Source: Panulirus ornatus
Lineage: Eukaryota > Arthropoda > Malacostraca > Decapoda > Palinuridae
Reading direction: 5' to 3'
Assembly (NCBI RefSeq): GCF_036320965.1
Contig: NC_092231.1
Span: 28,886,199 to 28,950,198, forward strand
Length of the DNA: 64,000 nt
Shown here: in pieces, positions 51,811 to 62,800 of the stretch
How positions within the stretch are numbered: the first letter of the stretch is position 1
Layout: each line of letters begins with the position of its first letter
Translations under genes and position numbers: made by a program
Notes under the pieces: model-generated
Seen by the model: only the letters and a program-made list of their open reading frames with translations
Told to the model about the DNA's origin: nothing
Databases searched by the model: none

Positions 51811-52334
51811 GAGTTAAAGCAATAACTCGGTCTTTATTGATATATTATTTATCATATTACAGGAGGACCTTAATTGTTTTGTCTTTAATTTGTACCCTCT
51901 TGTTGATGACGCAACTTGTTACTGTTGTTACGAGCAGTGTTGATGAACCAGTGCTTAGTCACGCCATTCCATCATGCAAAATTATAGACAAGTTTGCGTA
52001 CTTACCAAGGTACACAAGCACAGATAATTACGTCTTTGTTAGTGTTGTTGTTATTGATATTATACACACGCAGACATCAACACACTGGTAAGCCTTCCTC
52101 TTCTATTTTGATTTCCTTTGCGAAGCAACTTTGTGTGGTTTCCCCAATGGTGTGTGCGTCAACCACACAGTTCTGCTTGACCACACAGTTCTGCTTGACA
52201 GAAAAGCTGTTATTGAAGCCTTGTCAGGTTTAATCGTTTCAGATTTGTATGTCATTTGGTAGTTTGTGAATGAACCAAGTGAATTGTTAAAGGCGTGAAA
52301 GCCCAAGAAAAGCGGTTGTAAGACAGCGCAAGTT
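51811..52334. other. Unassigned sequence
   Basis: No gene or repeat recognised. A 17-18 bp tandem duplication (CCACACAGTTCTGCTTGA) lies at 52163-52199. Confidence 0.4.
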
Positions 52335-52500
52335 GTATTCATTCACTGGCGATGAAGACTCCTCGAAGTGTTTCGCAAATACCTTCCTATGTCTCTTTTT
52401 TTTTCCCCTTTCATAATCCTTTCTATATTTCAATTAAGGCTTGGCCTTATTGTGGACTTTTGTCTGTGATTGGAGCCTCTAACGTAGAAAATAAAAATGT
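52335..52500 (+). mobile_element. LINE family E 3' end, copy 1
   Basis: Parallels 57440-57572: TCCTCGAAGTGTTTCGCAAA, CTTTCATAATCCTTTCTATA, AATTAAGGCTTGGCCTTATT and GTGGACTTTTGTCTGTGATT. In the other copy these blocks follow a LINE-type C-terminus. The tail AATAAAAATG may be the 3' end. Confidence 0.6.
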
Positions 52501-53261
52501 GTACATCCGTTCATGAATTGTACAAACGGTTACACAGGATGAAGGTCAAGTTCTCTTCTGCGGCACCTATTGACTTGTGACACAATACAAGGAGCTCCGG
52601 ATGTCAACAACTTCATAGTCTCATTAAGTTACGACTCATTGCCGCGTCATCATCGTTGACTTTACCAAAACTTACGACTGACTGAGTCACAACATATAAT
52701 CACTACGTAAGCCTTGGGCTGCAGAGTCTCATTTCATGGCATAATGATTTCCTCAGACTGCAGTATATACTGGCTTGACGCTTCTAAGGGGCTATCTCCG
52801 TAAGGCGATGCTTCAAGAATGCGACTGCTTGATTCAAGTACGTGGACATCTCTAGCATTGGTGTCCGTGTTAATCACATTTATGTCTCCTCCTCCTCCTC
52901 CTCCTCCAGAACACCCTCAACAGCCTCTACAACTAGACCCCCATCACTCGTCAGTCACATCATCATTACTTCCACCCTCGCTCCATCCATTAAGCTCTCC
53001 GGTATCAGTGCAGACAGTAAGCTGGGGAGGAACACGTTATTACCACTGTAACCTTTTTAAAGTATTTTTCGTAAGCTCAGGACACTTATGCATGTGAACT
53101 TGGAACATTAATGTAACTTTCAGTTTTCATAAACTTTCTTGTGCTTCCACACATGTTACTCCACCTCAGCTCCCTCACACTAAGCGCCTGCGGGAAATGG
53201 CAAGCAAGATCAACCTCGGTCACTCTTTCACAGCCTATTAGGGGGCACTCAAGACGCTCAC

Positions 53262-53263
<2 letters not shown>
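52501..53263. other. Unassigned sequence
   Basis: Contains a CTCCTC trinucleotide run near 52885-52910. I recognise no gene. Confidence 0.4.

Positions 53264-53308
<45 letters not shown>
53264..53308. repeat. (AC)n array
   Basis: A pure AC run of about 45 bases. Confidence 0.98.
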
Positions 53309-53310
<2 letters not shown>

Positions 53311-53474
53311 GGCTTTCCTGCCACCATCTGAACGTCATCCGACTCACGCTGTCGGTACCATCACCTGTCGCCGGAGATCCCTCGTCCCACAGTTGCAGTT
53401 CCGCGCCATAATTACATGTGAACTCATAAAGACTAATACGAGAACAGCTGTCCCAACCAATGTGAAGATGTCAG

Positions 53475-53476
<2 letters not shown>

Positions 53477-53537
<61 letters not shown>
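53477..53537. repeat. (TA)n array at the tail of family B copy B4
   Basis: A TA run followed by ACACACACATAC and then the minus-strand 3' end of a family B copy. Confidence 0.97.
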
Positions 53538-53547
<10 letters not shown>

Positions 53548-53549
53548 TA

Positions 53550-53725
53550 CATTTTTTCCCGCGTTAGCGAGGCAGCATCAAAAACAGATGACTGAGCCTT
53601 AGAGGGAAAAAATCCCTATTTGGCCCCCTTGTCTGTTCCTTCATTTGGAAAAGTAAAACGAGGAGAGGATATTCATCCCTCAGCTCCTCCGCCTTTGAGT
53701 TGCCTTTTACTACACTCAGTATTCT
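53550..53725 (-). mobile_element. Diverged family B element, copy B4
   Basis: The reverse complement has the family B order: a TGTAGTAAAAGGCAACTCAA-like 5' block, GATGAATATCCTCTCCTCG, the AAATGAAGGAACAGACAAGG block, GGGGCCAAATAGGG, GGCTCAGTCATCTG, and a CTCGCTAACGCGGGAAA end. The tail meets (TA)n. It is older than B1 and B3. Confidence 0.7.
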
Positions 53726-53807
53726 TTATCTCCTACCCCCGGGGATATCTATATTTACTGGTATATTCTCAATACTTTTAGCTATTGACTCCTGTTTAAA
53801 CTTGTAA

Positions 53808-53855
<48 letters not shown>
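53808..53855. repeat. (TTA)n array
   Basis: A TTA/ATT trinucleotide run of about 48 bases. Confidence 0.97.
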
Positions 53856-54087
53856 GACGTGTGTTCGCTAAATAAGATCAGATATTCGTATAGCGTACAA
53901 GGTTTCAGAAATCGGTTGTAAAAATGATGACATGGTATGAATTCTGTTGAGGTACGTAATTTGAATAGGAAAAATACTAGAGTGGTACAATCTCTAGCAA
54001 CCTAAAGACTACTGAAGTAAACTGCGTAGAACTAGAAAAATAGGCGCACAGATGTCTATAATTGACTCTTGCTTCATCTTAAAATTT

Positions 54088-54091
<4 letters not shown>

Positions 54092-54161
<70 letters not shown>
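54092..54161. repeat. (CT)n array
   Basis: A pure CT run of about 70 bases. Confidence 0.98.
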
Positions 54162-54163
<2 letters not shown>

Positions 54164-54850
54164 GACATGGAGAGTAGAGCGGCGGGTCATTTAAGATGAT
54201 TCCCAGGCAGAAACAGACTCTTATGAGAGCCGTTTAGGGTGTCCTTAACATACCTTGTTAAGATCATACATGAAACGTTCATGGTTATGAAATGCTTTGC
54301 CATCCCTCCTGTGATCACCAGTTGAAGGTTAGATGAGTGTGATGTCGCTCATGATAATAGATACAGCAAAGTCTTAGGAAGTTGTTTTACTCTTTGAGTT
54401 CAAGGCAAATTACTTCACATTGTCATGAACGGCATTGTAAATATAGGGAATGATTTAAAGTTGAAGTGGTTGAAAAGGAAGCCCGTGCCTCATGCATGCG
54501 TTTGAGAGTCAACTTAACCTACGCTGCCTTTCCTCGACTTCCTCGCATCTTTGTAGTTATCTTACACTTGGCAGTGTAGTGTTGGTCTGCGCTGCACGGG
54601 AGATTATTTATTCCCCCCAAATGACTTGCACTGCTGACTGTTGACAGATTGAAATGTGTGGTCACTTTTAAGGTGAATGAGCACTTCGAAACCGTAGTGA
54701 CTCTCCACCTTGAAAAGTATCCTTTAAGACCAGGATGTATCTGCTGGTGCCGATGGATCCTGCTCTGATCCTGAGGTAGCGTCGTCGTAACTTGAGTCCG
54801 CTTTGTTTGTTTTGATTTGAATGCGTGTAGTGATCTAAGCTAAAATGATA
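54162..54850. other. Unassigned sequence
   Basis: No gene or repeat recognised. Confidence 0.4.
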
Positions 54851-54852
54851 AA

Positions 54853-54906
54853 GCTGGATAGCCTTTGATGGCCTCAAAATGGCCTTCAAGGCCATTTTAT
54901 GATAGC
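54853..54906. repeat. Direct-repeat motif with 23-base palindrome, copy 1
   Basis: Contains AAAATGGCCTT-C-AAGGCCATTTT at 54876-54898, an 11-bp perfect inverted repeat with a one-base loop. The surrounding TAGCCTTTGATGGCCTC text recurs at 55143-55196. Confidence 0.85.
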
Positions 54907-55142
54907 TTAAACCCATGCCCTGATTTTGAAGTCCACTTGGTAAAAAAAAAAAATCTTACCACTTTTTGTTTGAAACAAAAGGAAACCGCAGACGAAGGAT
55001 TTTGAGAAATGCCCATTCGTGTGGCCTCGCATTGTTGCCCAGTTTTTATGATATTGTAATATATCGATTGCTAGCGACTTTTCTTCTGTCATAATAAATG
55101 TAATTTTTTATTTCATATTTCGTTGGAAATAACTGTTAAGTA

Positions 55143-55196
55143 AAGTTGGAATGGCCTTTAATGGTCTCAAAACGGCCTTGAAGTCCAGTTTGTAGT
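55143..55196. repeat. Direct-repeat motif, copy 2, palindrome decayed
   Basis: GGAATGGCCTTTAATGGTCT then AAAACGGCCTTGAAGTCCAG is homologous to copy 1, but substitutions break the palindrome. The copies are 290 bp apart in the same orientation. Confidence 0.75.
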
Positions 55197-55630
55197 ATTG
55201 TAAAAGGTGGCGCAGGTTTTGAATTACAACCAAAATGTGGGACTTGTGGTTGCTACACTCCGTCCTTGAAAAAGATACACGAAGATATTAGAAAGATAAA
55301 GTCAACTCTAAAGATTGATACTCTTAAGTCTACTTTTTGATTTTCTGATACTCTTAATTTTTTTCTTTTTTAGTACTCATAAATCTTTGATTTGCTTTTC
55401 TACTCTCAGCGTTATCAGTTTTTAGTTTCTACTTTCTGTTACTATCGCAGATTGCCTCGAAAGAAGCCTGTTGTTTGTTGGTCTTTGTATTGCATTGAGT
55501 ATTTCGCCGCAAGTTATGAGAGATCTGTATGCAGGTTGTGACTGCAGATTTACCTGCCCTTAAAGTTGACGTTAGCACTGAGCGATGTTCTGGTCGAGAG
55601 AATATTAATGACTTGAAGTGCCTCGTCTTG
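55197..55630. other. Unassigned sequence
   Basis: No gene or repeat recognised. Confidence 0.4.
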
Positions 55631-55701
55631 GAATGTATCTATCGTATCTTCCTTCATGGTCCTTAGAATGTATCTATCGTATCTTCCTTCATGGTCCTTA
55701 G
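55631..55701 (+). repeat. 35-bp perfect tandem duplication
   Basis: The unit GAATGTATCTATCGTATCTT plus CCTTCATGGTCCTTA occurs twice in a row without a mismatch. Confidence 0.95.
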
Positions 55702-55975
55702 AATTGAACCTGCCATCTTTTATTTAGAGGCAACAGTTGCTGTGTTATGCTTGCAGATGGTAAGATCTTCGGACATTCTTAATTCAAAGGTCTTTTGTTA
55801 CTGCTCTTTCAAAGTATGATAGTGTTTATTACCACGGCATTTTTTCTCCATAAATGAATGTGAGATTCCTTTTTATCTTTTCAGTAGCAGATAATGATTT
55901 GAAACTGGTTTGTGTGTGCTTCTGCGTCAGTTATTAAACTTAGAAACATTAAAGGACCTTCCTGTCACTTAGGGT

Positions 55976-56356
55976 TTTGGAGATGTTACACCCCAGAACT
56001 TGATGTGGGCCCAAACATTACGGGCCGTAGGATACCTCACGATGGTCCTGGAGGACTTCAGCCGCCTCAGTTTGGTGCAGGACCGTACTTGACGAACGGT
56101 ATACACCTTACAGTGGTTTCCCAGGACTTGTACCCTACAGCTCGGTCTGGGACCCACCCTTACATTACGCACACTTGTGATGGATTGATGGGACTTCTAC
56201 CCCCTATAATTGGGTGCCGGACCTTACCTTACGGTTCCTTATATATGTAAACTTTACAATGGTTTGTATGGTCTTTGACCCCATAACTCGGTCAGGGACC
56301 TTACCTTACCGTACATCAAGGTGACTTGGTTTGTTACCCCAGAGCTTGGTCTGGAT
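55976..56356 (+). repeat. Degenerate minisatellite, about 70-bp units
   Basis: About five to six head-to-tail units. Each has a GGACTTCTACCCC-like start, AACTCGGTCTGGGACC-like middle and a CCTTACCTTACGGTACA end followed by a CTTTACAATGGTTTG-like link. Unit length varies from about 58 to 80 bp. The 112-codon frame across it (55912-56250) is carried by the repeat and is not evidence of a gene. Confidence 0.8.
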
Positions 56357-56423
56357 ATGTTTCTTAATTTACTATGGCTCGTTGATGGGGTTGGTAAGTT
56401 TCATAAAGAATTGTGTGTGTGTC

Positions 56424-56430
<7 letters not shown>

Positions 56431-56490
<60 letters not shown>
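56431..56490. repeat. (TA)n array 5' of family B copy B5
   Basis: A TA run, preceded by a short GT run, ending where truncated family B copy B5 starts. Confidence 0.97.
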
Positions 56491-56492
<2 letters not shown>

Positions 56493-56602
56493 CCAAAATG
56501 GAGCAGAGAAGGGGGCCAGGTGAGGATACTCCCTCAAAGGCCCAGTCCTCTGTTCTTACGCTACCTCGCTAACGCGGGAAATGGCGAATAGTATGAAAGA
56601 AA

Positions 56603-56604
<2 letters not shown>
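56491..56604 (+). mobile_element. Family B non-autonomous element, copy B5 (3' half)
   Basis: Starts after the central T-run with TTCCAAAATGGAGCAGAGAA, keeps CAGGTGAGGATACTCCCTC and GGCCCAGTCCTCTGTTCTTA, and ends CGGGAAATGGCGAATAGTAT plus GAAAGAAAAGA. TA arrays lie on both sides, just as for the RTE copies. Confidence 0.85.

Positions 56605-56662
<58 letters not shown>
56605..56662. repeat. (TA)n array 3' of family B copy B5
   Basis: A TA run directly after the A-rich tail of B5. Confidence 0.97.
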
Positions 56663-56667
<5 letters not shown>

Positions 56668-56934
56668 ACTTGTTAACCCTATCAATGAGCCACCATAAAT
56701 CAAGAAACAACAGATACATTGGTAGTGTTATTGGGCTATGCCTGCAAGAGGTTACACTGCGAGGGAAAAGTCTTTGGCGAGGCTGTATCATCAGGAGTAC
56801 AGTCTCGTCACAGAATTCCTCTTTCCAGAGGAGTCTGCCTTTTCCTGCTGCTTCAAGTAGCGCAGTCTTGGACTGTAGAAGCCTGTAGATAGCTCCTGGG
56901 TAATACCAGGACTTTCATGGTAATTTGTCCTGGG
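56663..56934. other. Unassigned sequence
   Basis: No gene or repeat recognised. Confidence 0.4.
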
Positions 56935-57205
56935 GTAGTCATGAATGAAATAACATTCTACTGGCTCGACAGGCATGGAATACTCCGTGAAATACTATCT
57001 CTGAAATCCATAGGTGCCATATGCACAACGACAGGGGCTCAAGACTCTTTGTCACACATTGTGTCAGCCTAGCCAGGCTGTGTGGGCTGTGGCTTCTAAC
57101 AGCTTGGTCGACCAATGATCCAACTCGTAAGTGCCTGGGATCGGCCTGGGCTGTAGGGGTAGAAGACCCCCGAAGACTTCACCTGGTGTTGGTTCACTTT
57201 CCCTC
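56935..57205 (+). mobile_element. Family J LINE 3' end (J14)
   Basis: Has the CTCGACAGGCATGGAATACT block, CATAGGTGCCATATGCACAA, then a deletion of the LDKYL region, and the GC-rich 3' UTR (GCTTGGTCGACCAATGATCC, CCCCGAAGACTTCACC). Confidence 0.75.
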
Positions 57206-57249
57206 GTCAATAAGTATTACTTTGGTTTTTGCTTCTGAGAGCTAGCTGC

Positions 57250-57572
57250 TTGTGTGTCCCCCACCTATAGCTAGACCACGGCAGGGTGCTGTGTCACATG
57301 ATTACTGTGTAGCCATTGGCAACGTGAGGGTGGTCCGTTTTGATGATTGCTTCTTTCCCTACACCTCAAAGCTTTGGAACCCTCTACTTTCTCTGTCTTT
57401 CCCAATAACTATGACCTGGCACATGGCACATTTTTAAAGAGGTTTTTCACTTCCTCCAAAGTTCGTAAATACTTTCCCTTGTGTCTTCTTTTTCACTTTC
57501 ATAATGATTTACATATTTCAGTTAAGGCCCGGCCTTGATGTGGACTTTTGTCTTTGACTGGACCCTCCCACT

Positions 57573-57573
<1 letters not shown>
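57250..57573 (+). mobile_element. LINE family E C-terminus and 3' end, copy 2
   Basis: The frames at 57252-57538 read VVRFDDCFFPYTSKLWNPLL and SLSFPITMTWHMAHFLKRFF, then FFTSSKVRKYFPLC. This pattern (FFP.TS.LWN.L....FP) is the usual C-terminus of many Jockey/CR1-type LINEs. The 3' part recurs at 52335-52500. A (GA)n array follows directly. Confidence 0.65.

Positions 57574-57623
<50 letters not shown>
57574..57623. repeat. (GA)n array
   Basis: A pure GA run of about 50 bases at the 3' end of LINE family E copy 2. Confidence 0.97.
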
Positions 57624-57626
<3 letters not shown>

Positions 57627-57949
57627 GTTATGTGAATTGGCCATTGTTGGCACGCCTTCCTCCCATCGGTGACAGGTCTTTCGCTTCCAGGAAGAGGTTC
57701 TTATCTCCAAGTGTGAGCTGGTGAATGTCGTTTAAAAACAGATAACAGAGGTAAATGAATTGAGCCAAATATAGTAGGGGCTAAAGGAATGCTAGTCAGG
57801 ATTGACTGCGTATGACAGTAGCTAGTATTTTTCAAATAATGTACAACTGTTTGTTTTAAGTTTGCAAAGCAAAACCTCAAGATGCAGAGCCACTAGACTT
57901 TATAGAATAAACAGAAAAATAAGGAAACGTAACTTGAACACCTACAAAA

Positions 57950-59850
57950 CCCGTTCCTAAAGTTACTTGGGGGGGGGGGGGGAATTCAACCTACACAATT
58001 AAGGAGGAAGGAATAAAAAATGCAGAAGAAAAATCCTAACAGAAGTAGTTCGAATTAAGAAGTGTACAGATCGTGTGGTAACTTCTCCCTCAGTCTACAA
58101 GTAACGGGACAAACTAAAGAAAGTAACACTAGATATATATAATCCTCACAAATGATGTAGAGTGACGCATGAAAAAAAGCAGTATTGATCGGTGTTGCTT
58201 GAGACAAAAATCACCTAAATTGTACATGAACCAACTAACATCCAAACATTAATTCCCGTGTTACACATCGCAGATTTCACCACCTCGCCATGTGATTGCG
58301 AGGTGTTCATTGAGAACATTCCCTTAGACCAGACTCGGGGAACTCTTCTTTTTAAAGACACTCAAAATACCTCTCTCACGAACACAAATTCTGGATTTTG
58401 GCATCATCCCAGAGAATTTAAAAGTGACTCGCACTTCTCCCTTCCACTCAAGAGGAAGCAAAGCAGTCCCAAACACCTGCCGACCGGTAGACCTTACCTC
58501 GCACATTAAGGTTAAGATTGACTGACTTTATGAAATCAAATGAGCGACATAATTCAGAACATGGTTTGAGGGTGGCGAGATTTTTGTGTGGGCTCTTGAA
58601 CATGTAGAGGCGCTGGAGAACAGACTGCTTGTATGGTATAGACAAACTCATTAAAAACATTTGATAAAAGTGATCACGATATCATAGCACATAAAATGTA
58701 TTAGACAGAAATAACTTGTTAAATCTGACTATAGATACCATATACAACTTACTTTACAAGCAGATCGCAGCATGTTGTATATCTGGCTGTTTCAAGTGTT
58801 TCCCTAGTAAGATGCGCACTCCCACAAGGAGTTGTAATTGCACCCATTCTGTTTCTCATTGTTTGACACGTGACACACTTCATATCATCCGTTGCATATG
58901 ATAGTTGACTGATTCTGAAACTCACGTTATGTAAGACACTGAGAAGCTGCAGACGGACATAAAGTCTTCCACTCGATCACCGGAAAGATGCATTTCAATG
59001 GGGATAAGTTCCTCCTCCTCCTCCCCTCGTATGGGGTAACTGAAGAAATCAAGAGCATTGCAGAATACTGGGCGACACAGCCATAGCACGATTGGAGAGT
59101 GTGAAGGATGAAGTTATTTTGGATGATCTTACATTGAACCAACCAAAGAAGGCAACGGTTGCCCCTTACAAATATGGAAGTTGGTTGGATGTATCTTCCT
59201 GAGTGTCACGACGAGGGGGAAGCAATGAGGACGCTTTTCAAGGCGTTAACACTGTCACAGATGGAATACGGCTGTGTACTCTGTTACACCCCCCCCCCCC
59301 CCCCCCCCACGGGGCAGGTTAAATTGCAGAACCAGAAAGTGTTCTGAGACCTTCCACGTCCCGTATTGAGGCTGCAAGGGAACTGAGAACGACTAAAAGC
59401 ACTGAAGGCAGTACTCTCTGGAGCACAGACGAGCTAGGTCCATTTGAAGAATGGGAGAGGGCATGGTCCCCATCATGACACAGTTGGCAGGAGAGACTGA
59501 AATGTTACCTGTCACAATGATATTTCCACGAACATCCGGAGCCCAAGATTATTCAACATATTTGTTATGTTGTTAGGTGATTATATTTACATTTTGGCAA
59601 TATTACGATGGTGGTGTTATTCTTATGGTAACCATTATGTCGTGATGGAACCATTAACACACTATGTGCTTTACAGTGGAGAATGCTCAGGATAAATATT
59701 TGGACAGTGTACCTGACCAAGCCAGGTGGTCACGTGTGGGCCTCGGGTCCGCGGCTTTCAACAGCTTGATCGACCAACGAGCCAACGTATCAGTTTGGAA
59801 TCTGCTGTTGCTGTGGGGGGCAGAAAACGTTCGAGGATTGCCCCCGGTAC
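57950..59850 (+). mobile_element. Decayed, nearly full-span family J LINE copy (J15)
   Basis: The longest J copy. In order: a linker start (57990-58160, compare 14960-15130), TTSPCDCEVFIENIPLDQTR (58275-58335), NTNSGFWHHPREFKSDSHFS (58380-58440), the NSEHGLRVARFL block (58550-58590; conserved HGFR of RT), IAHKM..T and VSLVRCALPQGVVIAPILFL (58690-58855; RT motif B, intact PQG), a decayed motif C, and the C-terminus with NAQDKYLDSVPDQARW (59680-59730) plus the 3' UTR to about 59850. A run of 14 G (57969-57982) and one of about 20 C (59289-59308) interrupt it. Many stops. Confidence 0.75.
59289..59308. repeat. Poly(C) run
   Basis: About 20 consecutive C within J15. Confidence 0.95.
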
Positions 59851-62800
59851 ACAGCAGGTACCTGTACCCATCTTTATATTACTGCATCATAGGAGTGAGT
59901 GGGTGGTGGGTGAGCGGCCCCTGTGCAGCTTCGCCACGGCGGACTCAGACGTGTGTGTTATTCTGGGGAACCCGCTACCTGCTCACCATCAGTCCACCCT
60001 CCTCTGGATTCCTTCATTTCGCTTCTCTCGTCTGTTTTCGTTCATGCCTTTTCTTCTTTTTCATCTTCTTTCACCCTTCCATAGATATCATCGTATGTAC
60101 AGTATTTAGACAACCCGAGGTTCGTTTATTACGTTGGTTAGTCCTTTTTATTTGAATTAATTTTAGATAAGTCCATGAGTTCGAATATCTCATTCGACTG
60201 TAGAGAGGTAAACATCAGTATGAATAATTGTATACATTGGAAACAGCTCTGTGTATGCTGGTATTACTCAAAGCAATGGACAGATTTCCCTCAGTAAAGA
60301 GATAGACGGGATGGTAAGTCGTCGGTGTGAACTGGTGTTCAGTTAGCCCGCAAGATAACGGCCTTAGTGACTCCAAGCATTTGAGTTTACCATCACACAC
60401 ACCATTAGACTGAGAGCAGAGAGAGAGAGAGGGGTTGGGGAGACCAGTGAGTGTATACCTGTGCGTTCTGACTCAGGATCAACGTTTGGAAGATGTGTAG
60501 AAAGAAATTGAAAACTTCAGTATGACAGGCGTTAAGGATCTTCTCAAGGAAGACCTTGAGCCCGACTTTATTATCCTGAGAAGTGTAGCTGTTGACATAG
60601 CCCCATTGTCTCAAGAAGCAAACAAACATATTGACATCTCATATTAATGTTGTTGATAGTCCACAAGATAATGGGAGTACGTGTTATCATAGAATGACTC
60701 GTACAAATCCACCTTTAGAGCCGCAACATCACGCGCTGCTCGAGTACCATGATGAAATAGTGAGGGGGAGGTTCATGCTGTTGCTGTTGCCACTCTTTGG
60801 ACACCCTGGCTTGGATTTCTGTACTGTCCGTATCCCATGACCGGCTCCAGGTGTTTGTCTTGATTTGAGAGGTTTCTGTATGTTGGAGGGGCATCGTTGT
60901 GTTGTGAAATCTAGAATAAAGTTAGTAATGACGTTGTCCTTGGAACATGACATTGTGTGGGCATACGCATGTTGTAGTGTTCTAATAATTATGGTGTATA
61001 TAATTAACAAACAGACGACTTCGTGTTAAAAGAAATACTGTGCCACGTTTGAGGTTTTATTCATTGTATCTCACGTGTGTTCCTTTCCTTAATGTTTCAC
61101 TTTACTATAGTTAATATATCTCTGTCCGTGCTCCACAGAGACAGACCGGGAATGAAGACATCTGTATTGTATGAGCAGCAGGTCTTATTGCCATTCTCAC
61201 ACCCATGTATCATGTAGTTCGTAAGTACAGATACAGCACGAGGCTTCATTGTTACGGTTGCCACCAGTCGTCCACCCTGTATCGTCCATCCTTGCGCATG
61301 TTGCAGGGGGTAATGTCGCTCGGGGTCGTCGTATTGCTATCATACCGTAGCTCAGGTGACCGCTTCCTTGAAAGCTCCTCGTAAAATTGGCGACCGCAGA
61401 ACCTCCTGTCTCTTGGTGAAGTTCCCGTGTGAGATCCCAACCCTCAGTTGCTGTGGTACTGGTCACGTAGAGCTGACATGCGGTTACCTTCTTTTTCGGC
61501 TGTCAGCTTGTTAGAGGACACACACACACCGCAGCAGAACACTTGCTTGGTGCCTGCCAACAGCTGGTGTTATCCTTTTCTTCAAACTTGCTACAGTGAA
61601 GTATGAAAGGTTTGTAAGTGTGCAGCCTTTGCTACATCAACCGCGTGGGCAGTTGGTGGTATTTGCCTCTGCCTGTTCCCTACTCGTGTCATGAAGTGAG
61701 TAAGGATGTATGGGGAGCTGTTGGTATCTTGAGGTCGTAATGACCAATATATTGGTTTCCGGTGATTGATTATATATTGTATGGCACCTTGTGTACATAA
61801 CAGCATACAGGTGATGGCCCATTAATCCTTGTGTTCTTGGGAGCCAAGTGTTATTTCTCCACAATGTATGAGAGGACATCTTGCCCAGAGTTGACGATGG
61901 TATTGGTCTTCCACATAAGCTGGTGAAGGGTTGGTTGTGTTGGTTTGTGATGACACATTTCTTACTGACGTGCTGTCTCCCACATACCACCCTGGCGTTT
62001 TCCTTCGAGGAAGTAGAGACTTCATACCAGTGTTGTTCATGACACCAGCATGTTTGTGCTTTTTAGGCTTTATGTCTTGAAAATGCTGTTTTTGCACCTG
62101 GCTAACCCTTCAAAAACATTCTAGCATTTCTCACTTATATGCAGTCGTGTAGGTTGGCTTGAATATGTGTTAGATTAAATTTCCAGTTGGGGTATTTAAA
62201 GCAAAAAAAATTGGCCCTCAAAATTTTAAAGTCAACAGAAAAACATTTTTCTAATCTTTAGGACTGGGGACAATGAGGACAATGCATTTATATTGGTTGT
62301 TGAAAATTGGCATGCTCATGAAAGACGTAAATGTGAGGCGCGCCCTTCCCCACAATGGTCGAGGGGACACTAAAGAGGAAACAAAACGCTGCTGTACACA
62401 GATTGTCTAGTCTGTGACGAGTGTGGTCCTGCTGTCGTAGCATTACGTCATTTACAAACACCAACACCACCGCTGTGTCGCGTCCCCAACGATGAGGACG
62501 CTTCAGAGGACGTCTCGTGGACAAACAGACAGAAAGACGTTCTCGCCTTGTTGACCAACCCACTCCACAGAACTGGGGCCCCTCGTGTTTGTTGTTCTGT
62601 AACTTCCTCCGTTGAAATCCATCTTGTTGACGTGCAGGTTTCAAACCGCAGTATAATCCTCGCTGTGGGACACAGGATGTTCGCCTCCTTCGTGGTACGT
62701 GCACCAAGGTGGGGAGTAGTATCCAGTGGTCCATACTTTGAACGGGGTTGCATCACTGTAGATAGTTGTTATAGCTTCATACATACGGTTCTTTCAACAG

